DNA of 64,000 nucleotides, taken from positions 1 to 64,000 of the forward strand of contig JBMFHR010000004.1 in NCBI GenBank assembly GCA_049976725.1, written 5' to 3'. This document shows positions 52,068 through 60,764 of this stretch, one piece after another. The notes under the pieces are model-generated. The model was given only the letters and a program-made list of their open reading frames with translations. It was not told the DNA's origin and did no database searches. This DNA comes from Conexivisphaera sp049976725 (lineage in GTDB: Archaea > Thermoproteota > Nitrososphaeria > Conexivisphaerales > Conexivisphaeraceae). The position numbers and the translations under genes were made by a program. Every line of letters starts with the position of its first letter. Positions within the stretch are counted from its first letter, which is position 1.

Positions 52068-53252
52068 TCAGATGGCGCTGTACATCTCGTTCCATTTCTC
52101 GTAGAGTTTCACCCTCTCGGCTATCAGGCTCGGGCGCCTCTGCTTGATCACTTCCTTGAAGTCCTTCATCTTTATGGGCCTCGGCTTGCTGTCCGGGTCG
52201 CTGGCCTTGCCGCTCTCGAAGAGCTCCGTGACGACCCTGAGCTGCACGTCCTGGCATATGTCGCGTATGTCGCTGGCCGAGTAGCCCTCCGTGAGCTTCG
52301 CCAGCTCCTCGAGGTCCACGTCCGAGTCGAGGATCAGGGGCTCCGTGTACTTCTCGAAGAGGAGCCTCCTGGTGTCCTTGTCGGGCGGCTGAACGTATAT
52401 CCTCTTCTGGAAGCGCCTGAGGAAGGGCTCGTCGAGCGTCCACGGCTTGTTCGTGGCGGCGAGCACGTAGAGCTGCAGGTTCCGGCCCTTGTCGGAGAGG
52501 CCGTCCATCTCCTTGAGGAACTGGTTCCTGACCCTCGTCTCCCCGCCGACCTCCTGGCGATGGATCGTGAGGAGCGAGTCCACCTCGTCTATGAATATGA
52601 CCACGGGCTTCGACTCCGCGAGGCCGCGGGCGTAGGCGAATAGCTTGGCCACGTTCTTCTCCGCGTCCCCCAGCCACTTGCTCATTATGGACGCCGCGTC
52701 CACGCTCAGGAAGTAGCCGTCTATCTCGCTCGCGACGGCTGCCGCGAGCATCGTCTTGCCGCAGCCGGGCGGACCGAAGAGCAGTATGCCCCTGGGCCAG
52801 CCGAGCGGGAAGAGGTCGGGGCGCTGGTAGGGGTAGACCATGGCCTGCCTGAGGGCCAGCTTCGCGTCGTCCAGGCCGATGACGTCCTTGGTGCTCACGT
52901 TTGGCTTCTCGGTCACCAGCAGCTCCTCGAACGTGGCCTTCACAGTCTCCACCATGGGCGCGACGCGGACGTTCCCGTTGTCCTGGGCCGGGGACCTGTC
53001 GCCGTCCGAGGACCCGTAGACCCCGCGGAGGCGCTGCAGGGCCTTTATCCTCTCCTGGTAGGCCATCGCCTTCTCGTAGTACAGCTTGTTGACCGGGTTC
53101 TCCGGGTAGAGCCTTATGAGCTTCAGCAGCGCCTCGACCGCGTTCTGGTACTTCACTATGGCGCCCGCGTAGTTCCCCTGGCTGTCGAGCTTTATGGCCT
53201 CGCTGGCGTACCTCGCGGCCGCGTCCTCCAGCTCCTCCCCCGGGTTGCGCAT
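52068..53252 (-). CDS. cdvC: Vps4/CdvC AAA ATPase
   Basis: 394 aa. N-terminal MIT domain (residues 5-75, AARYASEAIKLDSQGNYAGAIVKYQNAVEALLKL in two helices), linker, AAA module with GPPGCGKT (160-167), Walker B VVIFIDEVDSLL, sensor AATNKPWTLDEPFLRRF and the arginine fingers, and a C-terminal helix. It disassembles ESCRT-III filaments in archaeal cell division; the MIT domain binds C-terminal motifs of the ESCRT-III proteins encoded just upstream. ATG at 53252 overlaps the previous stop (TGATG); a TTG at 53255 is adjacent. Last gene of the operon. Confidence 0.96.
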   Translation of the reverse strand: MRNPGEELEDAAARYASEAIKLDSQGNYAGAIVKYQNAVEALLKLIRLYPENPVNKLYYEKAMAYQERIKALQRLRGVYGSSDGDRSPAQDNGNVRVAPMVETVKATFEELLVTEKPNVSTKDVIGLDDAKLALRQAMVYPYQRPDLFPLGWPRGILLFGPPGCGKTMLAAAVASEIDGYFLSVDAASIMSKWLGDAEKNVAKLFAYARGLAESKPVVIFIDEVDSLLTIHRQEVGGETRVRNQFLKEMDGLSDKGRNLQLYVLAATNKPWTLDEPFLRRFQKRIYVQPPDKDTRRLLFEKYTEPLILDSDVDLEELAKLTEGYSASDIRDICQDVQLRVVTELFESGKASDPDSKPRPIKMKDFKEVIKQRRPSLIAERVKLYEKWNEMYSAI

Positions 53253-53974
53253 CAAACCGCGACGCCCTCCCGCTCCTGGTCAGCCAGGCGGCGGGCCTCC
53301 AACACGCCCGCTATCTCCCGGTCGAACCTGTCGCTGCCCACGTCCTTCGCCGCGCTCAGTATGCGCGATACCTCGTCCAGGGAGCCGCCCTGCGGCTCGG
53401 GCGACTCGAACTTCCTCAGTATGAGGTCGGAGACCTCGTCCACGGCGGCGTCGATTATGTCCTGCACGTCGAAGTTGTCCGCAATCCCGGACGTCGCGTC
53501 GATGCTGAGCCCCTCCGACAGCGAGGTGTTGCCGGACACCCACGCCAGGGTATCCGCCAGCTCGTCGGTCACGCTCCTGAGGTTCCCGGGTATGGAGTCG
53601 AGTATCTCGCTGACTCCCCTGAGCGCCTGGACGGCCGCTGCGAGCTCGCCCGTTATCAGCAGGTAGTACTGGACGTTCTCGAGCCTGAGTATCGCCTTCT
53701 CGAGCGAGATGTCGGCGGCCTCGAGGAGGCCTATTATCCTCTGGACGTCCCTGTACTCTGAGACGTGGAGCGCCAGCCTGTCCTGGCGGCCGCCCGAGAC
53801 CTCCGAGGATATCATGGACCTCAGCGACTGCTCGCGGTTCCTCATCCTGCCGAGCATCCCCGACAGCAGGTTCCTCCTCACCCTCAGGACCCGCAGCGCC
53901 TCGTCCAGGCTGGCGAGCGCGCGGGCCCTCCCGTCAGCCCTCCTCCTCCACGGCAGCCTCAACTCTAACCCCAT
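53252..53974 (-). CDS. ESCRT-III-like protein, divergent CdvB paralogue
   Basis: 240 aa. Basic N-terminal helix (LPWRRRADGRARALASLDEALRVLRVRRNLL), long alpha-helices (YRDVQRIIGLLEAADISLEKAILRLENVQYYLLITGELAAAVQALRGV is one ESCRT-III-like stretch), then an acidic C-terminal region (DNFDVQDIIDAAVDEVSDLI). Sequence is more divergent than the first paralogue. ATG at 53974 has a GAGGTGAC ribosome-binding site and a possible AGTTTTTTCC promoter near 54018, so it may be transcribed separately as well as with the upstream gene (85-nt gap). Coupled to cdvC. Confidence 0.82.
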   Translation of the reverse strand: MGLELRLPWRRRADGRARALASLDEALRVLRVRRNLLSGMLGRMRNREQSLRSMISSEVSGGRQDRLALHVSEYRDVQRIIGLLEAADISLEKAILRLENVQYYLLITGELAAAVQALRGVSEILDSIPGNLRSVTDELADTLAWVSGNTSLSEGLSIDATSGIADNFDVQDIIDAAVDEVSDLILRKFESPEPQGGSLDEVSRILSAAKDVGSDRFDREIAGVLEARRLADQEREGVAV

Positions 53975-54059
53975 CCTCGAGTCACCTCACCCTAAACAAC
54001 TGATGTTGAGTGGAAAAAACTGGAGAGTGAGCTTGAAACGAGGGGAGCTTTTGGGACGC

Positions 54060-54710
54060 TCAGGACTTCTGGCCCAGCCCCACGCCCAGCCCGCTCTCGT
54101 AGCCGGTCGGGAGCTCGGGGAGCTTCTCCTTCATCCTCTGCTCGGCTATGGCCGAGGCCTCGGCGAGTATCCTCTCGGCGTCCTCGTTGGCGGCCTCGAA
54201 GTTCACGCTGAGACCGCCCATCTGCCCTGCCTCGACCAGTATGCTGCTCAGCAGGTTGTTTATCTCCGAGACCTCGCCCTCGGCCTCCGGCATCACGCTC
54301 ATCAGGCCGGCCCTGACCTTCCTCACGACGCTCATCGCGGGCGCCAGCGTGACGACCACGTCGCCCAGGGTCGTCGCGGTGTTGAGCCTCAGCACTATCT
54401 GCTCGAGCGCGACCTTGGCCTGCTCGACCAGCTTCTCCATCTTCCTGAGCTCGGCCAGCTCGTTGGCGTAGACCGTGGCGTGGGTGGAGTCGTGCTTCTG
54501 GAGGTACCTCACGATGGTCTCGAAGAGCCTCTGGTCCCTGTCCTTCAGCCTGCTCGATAGGGAGTCGAGCTTGGATATCTGGATGTTTATCTGCCTTATT
54601 GCCTGCTCGAGGCGGTCCTTCAGGGGCCCCTCGGGGGCGATGCTGTCCTTTATCCTGGCACCAACGCCCTGCTTGGGCTCCTGCTGCCACCTCTTAGCGA
54701 AGTCGCTCAT
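54060..54710 (-). CDS. cdvB: ESCRT-III-like protein CdvB
   Basis: 216 aa. Typical archaeal ESCRT-III core: GPLKDRLEQAIRQINIQISKL (helix 1), DQRLFETIVRYLQKHDSTHATVYANELAELRKMEKLV (helix 2), QIVLRLNTATTLGDVVVTLAPAMSVV, VRAGLMSVMPEAEGEVSEINNLLSSIL. The C-terminus KEKLPELPTG is a proline-containing MIM2-like motif likely to bind the CdvC MIT domain. ATG at 54710 with a weak TATA (TCTAATGA, 54732-54739). First gene of the operon; a palindromic operator sits directly upstream. CdvA is not present in the window. Confidence 0.9.
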   Translation of the reverse strand: MSDFAKRWQQEPKQGVGARIKDSIAPEGPLKDRLEQAIRQINIQISKLDSLSSRLKDRDQRLFETIVRYLQKHDSTHATVYANELAELRKMEKLVEQAKVALEQIVLRLNTATTLGDVVVTLAPAMSVVRKVRAGLMSVMPEAEGEVSEINNLLSSILVEAGQMGGLSVNFEAANEDAERILAEASAIAEQRMKEKLPELPTGYESGLGVGLGQKS

Positions 54711-54745
54711 GTTCGGTGATCCCCCCTGCAGCATCATTAGATCTC

Positions 54746-54786
54746 GGTTTTGTCACCGGGATCTCGGGGAAGGCGGTGACAAAACC
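54746..54786. promoter_or_regulatory. Perfect 13-bp inverted repeat (operator) between the Cdv operon and a TrmB-like regulator
   Basis: GGTTTTGTCACCG (54746-54758) and its exact reverse complement CGGTGACAAAACC (54774-54786), separated by 15 nt, centre to centre 28 bp, close to three helical turns. CATTAGA occurs on both outer flanks (54735-54741 and 54786-54792). It lies just upstream of the predicted cdvB TATA and 38 bp before the TATA of the divergent regulator gene, a natural place for autoregulated control of both. Confidence 0.75.
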
Positions 54787-54852
54787 ATTAGACGCGCGCG
54801 TCCAGCGGATCTGCCGCGCCAGAGCTTATCGGGGGCGCGCGCGAAGCGCGGC

Positions 54853-56025
54853 GTGGCGGAGGTGCTCGACAGGCTGAAGGAGCTGGGGCTGAGCGAGTAC
54901 GAGTCGAGGATCTACGCCGCCCTGCTGAGGGGAGGGCCGGCGAAGATCGCGGACCTGGCGGTCAGGGCCGGCGTGCCCCGCACGAAGGCGTACGAGGCCG
55001 CCAGGTCCCTGGTGAGGAAGGGACTCGTGGAGATGCGCGGCAGGCCGCTCACATGCGCGGCGGTGGATCCAGATGAGGCGCTGGGCGAGCTCGTCGAGGA
55101 GGAGGAGAGGAGGGCCAGGAGACTGAGGAGGATCCTGGAGGAGCTCAGGAGGCTCGGGAGGGGCGCCGGGTCGGAGGGGCAGGAGGGGCGCTACTCGCTG
55201 ATCGCGGGCTCGGCCATCCCGGAGAGGCTCTCCGGGCTCGTGTCCGGCGCCTCCAGGGAGGTGCGCGGGATACTGGACCACTGGGGCCTGGAGCTGGCGA
55301 TCGCGTCCAAGAGGGAAATCAGCGCGGCCGCCCTCAGGGACGTCGACGTGAGGCTCGTGGTGGACGGGCTGGACGAGGAGTCCGCCAGGGGGCGCGAGCT
55401 GGCGGAGTTCGCCCGCGCGTCCCCCCACGGGGGCGGGTGGAGCGCGTTCATGTTCGACGGCAGGGCGGCGCTGCTGCTCGACAGCAGGGCGGGGGTCGGC
55501 ATCCTGCTCGAGTCGCCGACCGTCGTGGGCGCGCTCGGCGCACTCTTCGACCGCATGTGGAGGGAGGGCATGCCGCTGGGGACGTTCCTGGAGCTCGTCA
55601 GCGCGGGGCTGCCGGGCGCCGCAAGCCTCGTGGAGGGGGAGGCGGAGGTCCTCGGCGGAATACTGGAGGCGGCGCTCTCGAGCTTCCCCCTGGAGGGGCT
55701 GGCGCCGCTGGCGGACGCCGCCTACGCGAGGTTCCTGAAGCTCATGCCGGAGGTGGACGCGGAGCCGCTGGAGGCCGCCATGGTGGTGTGGGGGGCCCTC
55801 GTGCGCGAGGGGCTGCCGCGCGCCTCAGTCAGGTACGACCAGCTGACGAAGATTGTGACGATCGAGTACGAGAGTCCCGCCAGGATGCCGCCCACCCCCT
55901 GGTTCCTGGCGTTCCTGGGCTACCTGAGGAGCAGGGGCATGGAGCCCTCGGTGATGCACAGCTCGACCGAGCGGGGCATGTCGATCATCCAGCTCAAGCT
56001 GCCGTCCAGGGCGCCGCTCATATGA
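54853..56025 (+). CDS. TrmB-like transcriptional regulator
   Basis: 390 aa. N-terminal TrmB-type winged helix: LKELGLSEYESRIYAALLRGGPAKIADLAVRAGVPRTKAYEAARSLVRKGLVEM, then a coiled linker (EEEERRARRLRRILEELRRL) and a phospholipase D-like effector-type region (VSGASREVRGILDHWGLELAI, VDVRLVVDGLD). The last 150 residues are an extra helical domain not typical of TrmB sugar regulators. GTG at 54853 is 26 nt after GCTTATC (54824-54830). Divergent from the cell-division operon with a palindrome between; control of that operon is inference. Confidence 0.83.
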   Translation: MAEVLDRLKELGLSEYESRIYAALLRGGPAKIADLAVRAGVPRTKAYEAARSLVRKGLVEMRGRPLTCAAVDPDEALGELVEEEERRARRLRRILEELRRLGRGAGSEGQEGRYSLIAGSAIPERLSGLVSGASREVRGILDHWGLELAIASKREISAAALRDVDVRLVVDGLDEESARGRELAEFARASPHGGGWSAFMFDGRAALLLDSRAGVGILLESPTVVGALGALFDRMWREGMPLGTFLELVSAGLPGAASLVEGEAEVLGGILEAALSSFPLEGLAPLADAAYARFLKLMPEVDAEPLEAAMVVWGALVREGLPRASVRYDQLTKIVTIEYESPARMPPTPWFLAFLGYLRSRGMEPSVMHSSTERGMSIIQLKLPSRAPLI

Positions 56026-56779
56026 ACATGAGGAGGGCGCAGAGGGCCAGCGGTATCGTGAGGCCGGGCACCGGCCTGTTGACCCTGCGGAGGATCGCGA
56101 GCGTGATCGCCGAGCCGGCCGCCACGGCCGCCACCGCCGCCAGGGCCCAGGCCGGCCCCCTGGAGAGCTCGAGGGAGGAGGCGGCGAACGAGTAGAACGC
56201 GACGTCGCCGAGGCCGATCCTGACGTCGCCGACGTCCACCATGAGCACGTCCATGTCGGCCGGTATGCTCCTCAGTGGGCCGCGCGTCACGGCCAGCGCG
56301 TCGTAGGCAGCGAACGCCAGGAGGACGTAGGGCGTCCAGGAGAATGGCACGAAGAGCGCCAGCAGGATCCCCACCAGCACGCCGGCCGCCGTGTAGGACG
56401 CGGAGCGGGTCCGGGGGCGGCGAAGGCCGACCGCCACCGCCGCGGCGACGGCCGCGGCAACTCCGAGCCCGAGGGCGGCGGTGGCGCACGCGCCCGAGTA
56501 GGCGCAGAGCTCCAGGGCCGATGCGAAGGTGACGAGCACCGTGTAGGCGTCAAGGATCGTCCTCAGTTTTCCCCTGTAGTGCCTGACCACGTAGTAGGCG
56601 GCGGCCGCCGAGGCGGCCAGGGCCACGCTCAGGTACGCCGGCAAGAACGATAGCCCGAGGGACTCCTGGGGCGCCAGGTACGCGCGGTCCACCGGGCTCG
56701 AGAGGAGCGCGGCGGCGCCCGCGACGCCCGCCATGTACGCCGTCTGGGCCAGGAGGCCGAGGCGATCAGCCGACCTCAA
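56018..56779 (-). CDS. Presenilin/signal peptide peptidase-type intramembrane aspartyl protease
   Basis: 253 aa with about nine hydrophobic helices. The GxGD protease motifs are in order: YD in VLLAFAAYDALAV, GLGD in VRIGLGDVAFYSF, and a PAL-like motif PVPGLTIPLAL near the C-terminus (PGL replaces PAL). The two Asp would be catalytic within the membrane. Like other archaeal homologues it is short. TTG at 56779 overlaps the stop of the beta-CASP nuclease gene by 14 nt. Convergent with the TrmB-like gene, 8-nt overlap. Confidence 0.82.
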   Translation of the reverse strand: MRSADRLGLLAQTAYMAGVAGAAALLSSPVDRAYLAPQESLGLSFLPAYLSVALAASAAAAYYVVRHYRGKLRTILDAYTVLVTFASALELCAYSGACATAALGLGVAAAVAAAVAVGLRRPRTRSASYTAAGVLVGILLALFVPFSWTPYVLLAFAAYDALAVTRGPLRSIPADMDVLMVDVGDVRIGLGDVAFYSFAASSLELSRGPAWALAAVAAVAAGSAITLAILRRVNRPVPGLTIPLALCALLMFI

Positions 56780-58046
56780 AGTCCTGGCCGGCGGTGGGCA
56801 CCTCCACCTTAAGGCCCTTGCCCCTGAGCTCCTCAGCGAACCTGAGCATGGGCTCCTCGTCGCCGTGGACCAGGATCACCAGGGGATCCCCGCGGATGTC
56901 CTCCGTGAAGAACTCTAGGAGCTCATCCCTGCCCGAGTGGGACGAGAAGTCGAACTTCCGGACCTCGGCCTTGACCCTGCTCCTGCGGCCCTCCTCGGGC
57001 AGCTCTAGCTCGCCCTTCTCGAGGAGCTTCCTCCCGGGCGTCTCCGGCGCCTGGTACGCGATTATGGCCACGCCGTTACGGTCCTCCTCGCTCACTCTCC
57101 TGCTGTAGAAGACGGACGCGCCGCCGACGAGCATCCCGGCCGGCGATATTATGACGCCGGGCTCCTTCACCACCCTCTTCCTCATGCCCCACGAGTTCAC
57201 GTACTCGACGAAGTTCAGCGCGTCCTCCAGCGCCTCCGGATCCCTCACGTAGTCGGGCATCGAGGTCATGAGCTCGTTGACCTTCAGCGCCATCCCGTCC
57301 ATGTACACGCGGTGCGGGAAGCGGTGCTTGCGGAGCACCATAGCCACCTCCTGGGCCCTGCCCACGGAGAAGGCCGGCACGAGGAGCGTGCCCTTCCTCT
57401 CGACGACCTCGCGCGCGTACTCGACGAACGCCCTCTCCTCCTCCTCGCGCGGCGGGTGGGGCGTCTGGGAGTACGTGGCCTCTGAGATGACCACGTCGAC
57501 CTCGGGGAGGGGCCCGCGGTAGCCCCGCAGGAGCTCGGTGTCCCTGCGGTTCATGTCCCCCGTGTAGAGGACCCTGCGCGAGCCCTCGACGTAGATCATC
57601 GCGCTCCCGGGCACGTGCCCCGCGTCCAGGAGGCGGAAGGTGAGGTCGCCGACGCGGACGTCCTCCCCATAATCGACCGTCCTCACGCCGTCCGCGAACT
57701 TGGCCACCTCGTAGTCGGTGAAGGGGGACGCGTCCCCGCTCACCTTAACGAAATCGTGGAGCAGGAGCTCGGACAGCCTCGCGGTCGGCGGCGTTGAGTA
57801 GATCGCCGGGGACCTGCCCGGATCTATCTCGAAGAGCGGCGCCGCGCCGCTGTGGTCCAGGTGGGCGTGCGTTATCACGAGCGCGTCCAGGTCCCTGGGC
57901 CTCACGTGCAGCGGGAACGACGGCTCCCTGTTCCTGCCGTTGCCCACGGACACCCCGTAGTCCATCAGGATCCGGGAACCATCGTCCTCCAGGAGCACCG
58001 CGGACCTGCCGACCTCCCTGGCAGCTCCGAGCACCTTTATCCTCAT
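56766..58046 (-). CDS. Beta-CASP metallo-beta-lactamase nuclease
   Basis: 426 aa. RIKVLGAAREVGRSAVLLEDDGSRILMDYG at the N-terminus, metal motif ITHAHLDHSGAAP, LLDAGHVPGSAMIYVEG, LYTGDMNRRDTELL, then the beta-CASP domain with LLVPAFSVGRAQEVAMVL, GVIISPAGMLVGG, and the closing metal motif FDFSSHSGRDELLEFF and LVHGDEEPMLRFAEEL. Related to archaeal CPSF2-like/RNase J-like RNases; no KH domains are fused, so it is not aCPSF1. ATG at 58046 is 26 nt after GCTAAAAGG (58064-58072). Confidence 0.92.
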   Translation of the reverse strand: MRIKVLGAAREVGRSAVLLEDDGSRILMDYGVSVGNGRNREPSFPLHVRPRDLDALVITHAHLDHSGAAPLFEIDPGRSPAIYSTPPTARLSELLLHDFVKVSGDASPFTDYEVAKFADGVRTVDYGEDVRVGDLTFRLLDAGHVPGSAMIYVEGSRRVLYTGDMNRRDTELLRGYRGPLPEVDVVISEATYSQTPHPPREEEERAFVEYAREVVERKGTLLVPAFSVGRAQEVAMVLRKHRFPHRVYMDGMALKVNELMTSMPDYVRDPEALEDALNFVEYVNSWGMRKRVVKEPGVIISPAGMLVGGASVFYSRRVSEEDRNGVAIIAYQAPETPGRKLLEKGELELPEEGRRSRVKAEVRKFDFSSHSGRDELLEFFTEDIRGDPLVILVHGDEEPMLRFAEELRGKGLKVEVPTAGQDFEVG

Positions 58047-58120
58047 TCCGCACATCTCCACAAACCTTTTAGCGGGCTCGATTCCCCCCTCGCCTATAAA
58101 GGCTTTTGGGTAGATCTGGC

Positions 58121-58819
58121 ATGATCGAGGTGCTGCCGAGAGGCAGGTCGTTCGACGGGAAGACGCTGGTCGCCGGCTTCTACGGGATAGGCGCCACCGG
58201 GTACTACGCGGTGAGGTACATGGCGGAGGCGCTGGGGGCGCAGCGCGTCGCCTACGTGAGCTCGGACCTGACCGCGCCGATCTCGACATCCCGCCGCGGG
58301 AGGGTGGTGACGCCGGCGGAGCTCCACGAGGCGGGCGACCTCGTCTTCCTGAGGGTGGAGTTCCCGGTGCAGAGGGAGAACGAGTTCTCCTTCTACAGGG
58401 AGCTGGCAGCCTGGGTGGCGTCCGCCGGCCTCAGGGAGGTCGCGCTGGTGGGCGGGCTGGACTCGACGCTCAGGAGGGACGAGACGGACTACAGGGTGGT
58501 CTTCACGTCCGCGTTCGAGCCCAGGGGGATCCTGAGCGCGTCCAAGGCGCTTGAGGACGAGCTGATAATAGTGGGGCCCGTGGCCGTGCTGCTCAACGAG
58601 CTGGAGGCCAGGGGGTTCCCGGCTTACGCGGTGCTCGCGTACGCGAGCACGGAGAGAGTGGACCCGAGGGCAGCCGCGAACGCCGTGAGGGTGCTGAGCG
58701 AGATCTACGGGGTGAGCGTCAACACGGAGCCGCTGCTGACGTACGCGGAGAAGATAGAGAGCCAGGTGAAGCTGGAGATGCAGAGCGTGAAGCCGAGGGG
58801 CGAGTCCATCTACACCTGA
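58121..58819 (+). CDS. PAC2-family protein, copy 2
   Basis: 232 aa. LVAGFYGIGATGYYAVRYMAEALG is the PAC2 lead, followed by LTAPISTSRRGRVVTPAELHE, VALVGGLDSTLRRDE, GPVAVLLNELEARGFPAYAVLAYAS and YGVSVNTEPLLTYAEKIE. Only distantly like copy 1 (39854). Two PAC2 proteins could form a heterodimer as PAC1-PAC2 do. ATG at 58121 is 24-26 nt after CTATAAAGG (58094-58102). The 3' end overlaps tgtA by 10 nt, convergent. Confidence 0.83.
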   Translation: MIEVLPRGRSFDGKTLVAGFYGIGATGYYAVRYMAEALGAQRVAYVSSDLTAPISTSRRGRVVTPAELHEAGDLVFLRVEFPVQRENEFSFYRELAAWVASAGLREVALVGGLDSTLRRDETDYRVVFTSAFEPRGILSASKALEDELIIVGPVAVLLNELEARGFPAYAVLAYASTERVDPRAAANAVRVLSEIYGVSVNTEPLLTYAEKIESQVKLEMQSVKPRGESIYT

Positions 58820-60330
58820 CCGTGCGACTCCGATACAGATACGCCCAGCTCCCTCAGGCGGGCGGCCAGCAGCGAGGCCAGCTCCCGGGACTCGGCGTCG
58901 GCCGAGATCACCCTTATCGACGCCGAGGAGATCCTCCAGCCCGAGAGAACGTCGGCCGCGGCTGAGGCTGTGTCCTCCAGCACGCGACGATCGATGTGCC
59001 CGGGCCCGGGCGAGGCGTTCTGGGAGAACGGGTAAACGTCGGACAGCCCGGGCGGGACAACGCCCAGGAAGGGCACCACGAAGTAGTGGTCATCGCCCAT
59101 CGACTGGGCCGCGCGCGCGTCCACCGAGGGGGCGACGACCAGGACCACGGACCCGCCGCGCGGGGCGACGCGGCGGACGCGGGACCTGGCGGACTCCAGC
59201 TCCGGCCTCCTCACGTCCTCGGGGCCGAAGAGGAACGCCGCGCGCTTCTTGAAGAGCCTCGTGAACTCCGCGAAGTCGCCGGACGCCTCCACCATGAGGG
59301 ACCTGATCCCGTGGAGGCTCGGGTGGCACCCGGTCTTCTGCATCAGGTACTCCCAGAGCCGCCCCTCCCTCAGGGCCTGCCTGACGTCGAGGAGCTCCTC
59401 GCGGAGCACGTATAGGTTGTGCCTCGCCAGCAGGCCGACCAGCTCCTCCCTAGGCAGCTCGCGGAGCTCGCGGAGGGAGTGCCTCGAGCATATCGGGCAG
59501 CTGCACGGCAGCTCGGAGAGCTCCCCCAGCTCCCTGACGCCGCACCTCGTCATGTAGCGCAGCTCGCGTGCGAAGAGCGCGTAGGACGCTGAGTCGAACG
59601 TGTCGGCGCCGAACGCGACCGCGAGCGCCATCGTGAGCGGGTGGCCCGCCCCGAAGAGGTGCACGGGCCTCTCGGGCGGCAGGTTCCTCTTCGCGGTGAG
59701 GAGGAGCCTCGCCAGCTCGACGAAGCGGTAGGAGTTCATCAGCTCGACCGGGCTGCCCACCGAGTAGACGTCGTAGGGCAGCGCGGAGGACTCCCTGGCG
59801 GAGCGCTCCACGAGGTCGAGGTGCAGGCCGCCCTGGATGGGGATGGCCCAGGCCATCCTGCCCCTCGTCCTCTCGACCACGGGGAGCGTCTCCCTGGCCG
59901 CCCTGAGGGTGGCCTCCACGGTCTCGGAGGCCCTCTCGCGGGGGGCCGAGGCGCCGGTGGGACGGTCCAGCACCACGGCCACGTCGCTGCCCATCTCCAC
60001 CTGGTACTCCGCTATCGTCAGGGGATCGACGTCGACCTCCCCGTACTCCAGCACCTGGTAGCCGCCAGAATCGGTCATGAGGATGCCGTCGTAGCCGAGG
60101 GCGCCGTGTATGCCGCCGACCTCGGAGATCCCGTGGCCGTAGCGCCTGTAGGTTATGTAGCTGTTGGTCATCGCGGCCCCGAAGCCCATGGACAGCAGCT
60201 CGGGGCCCGGCACGATCTGTCGCACCGGGTGCATCACCGGGAGGAACGCGGGCGTCTCGACGCTCCGCGCCCCCACGGACAGGGTGCCGGCCCTCCCCAG
60301 GAGGTCGGTGTCCCTCACCCGCAGGCTCAT
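58810..60330 (-). CDS. tgtA: Archaeosine tRNA-guanine transglycosylase
   Basis: 506 aa. Exchanges guanine-15 of tRNA for preQ0 on the way to archaeosine. TIM-barrel signatures: TPAFLPVMHPVRQI, active-site MTDSGGYQVLEYGEV, LDRPTGAS, IPIQGGLHLDLVERS, VHLFGAGHP, and the zinc site CSCPICSRH with a later His. The C-terminal C1-type region ends at VSESHGQV; there is no PUA domain, unlike longer euryarchaeal enzymes. ATG at 60330 overlaps the LSm stop (TGATG). The frame is open upstream through the LSm gene into the kinase gene (to 61401), but the ATG with TGATG coupling is a good start. Confidence 0.94.
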   Translation of the reverse strand: MSLRVRDTDLLGRAGTLSVGARSVETPAFLPVMHPVRQIVPGPELLSMGFGAAMTNSYITYRRYGHGISEVGGIHGALGYDGILMTDSGGYQVLEYGEVDVDPLTIAEYQVEMGSDVAVVLDRPTGASAPRERASETVEATLRAARETLPVVERTRGRMAWAIPIQGGLHLDLVERSARESSALPYDVYSVGSPVELMNSYRFVELARLLLTAKRNLPPERPVHLFGAGHPLTMALAVAFGADTFDSASYALFARELRYMTRCGVRELGELSELPCSCPICSRHSLRELRELPREELVGLLARHNLYVLREELLDVRQALREGRLWEYLMQKTGCHPSLHGIRSLMVEASGDFAEFTRLFKKRAAFLFGPEDVRRPELESARSRVRRVAPRGGSVVLVVAPSVDARAAQSMGDDHYFVVPFLGVVPPGLSDVYPFSQNASPGPGHIDRRVLEDTASAAADVLSGWRISSASIRVISADAESRELASLLAARLRELGVSVSESHGQV

Positions 60331-60752
60331 CCCTGGGATCCCTTCTCCCTCATCTCCCTTACGTAGTCCTCGTAGATCTTCCTCACCTTCTCGGCCGCGG
60401 GGCCGGACCCCTCGACGACCCCGGCCGGGGTGACCTTGATCCTGTTCATCACGAATATCGCGCCTATGTCCTCCCTCAGGGTCACGTTCCCGGGGAAGGA
60501 CTTGGAGAGGCGGTCGGCCAGCTCCCTCAGGTCGAAGACCTTCTCGACCAGGCGTATCTCCCTCACGGAGGAGCCGCTTATGATGAGCTTGTGGACGCCC
60601 GGCAGCTCGGCGGGCTCCAGCACCACGTCCAGCCCCTCGGACAGCGCCAGGAGGTTCCCGCTGTGGACCCGGCCGTCGCTGAGCTCGACCTCCACCTTCT
60701 TCCCGATGAGCGTGGATATCTCCTCCGAGAATCTCCTCGCGGCCACCGACAA
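60327..60752 (-). CDS. Sm-like (LSm3-type, SmAP3) RNA-binding protein
   Basis: 141 aa. N-terminal Sm fold (IGKKVEVELSDGRVHSGNLLALSEGLDVVLEPAE, LIISGSSVREIRLVE) followed by an extra C-terminal alpha/beta domain (FDLRELADRLSKSFPGNVTLRED, AIFVMNRIKVTPAGVV), the arrangement of archaeal SmAP3. TTG at 60752 is 27-28 nt after GCTAAAAGG (60777-60785), which lies inside the 3' end of the upstream kinase gene. Coupled to tgtA by TGATG. The whole gene lies inside the open frame that joins the kinase to tgtA. Confidence 0.9.
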   Translation of the reverse strand: MSVAARRFSEEISTLIGKKVEVELSDGRVHSGNLLALSEGLDVVLEPAELPGVHKLIISGSSVREIRLVEKVFDLRELADRLSKSFPGNVTLREDIGAIFVMNRIKVTPAGVVEGSGPAAEKVRKIYEDYVREMREKGSQG

Positions 60753-60764
60753 ACCGCGTTTTGG

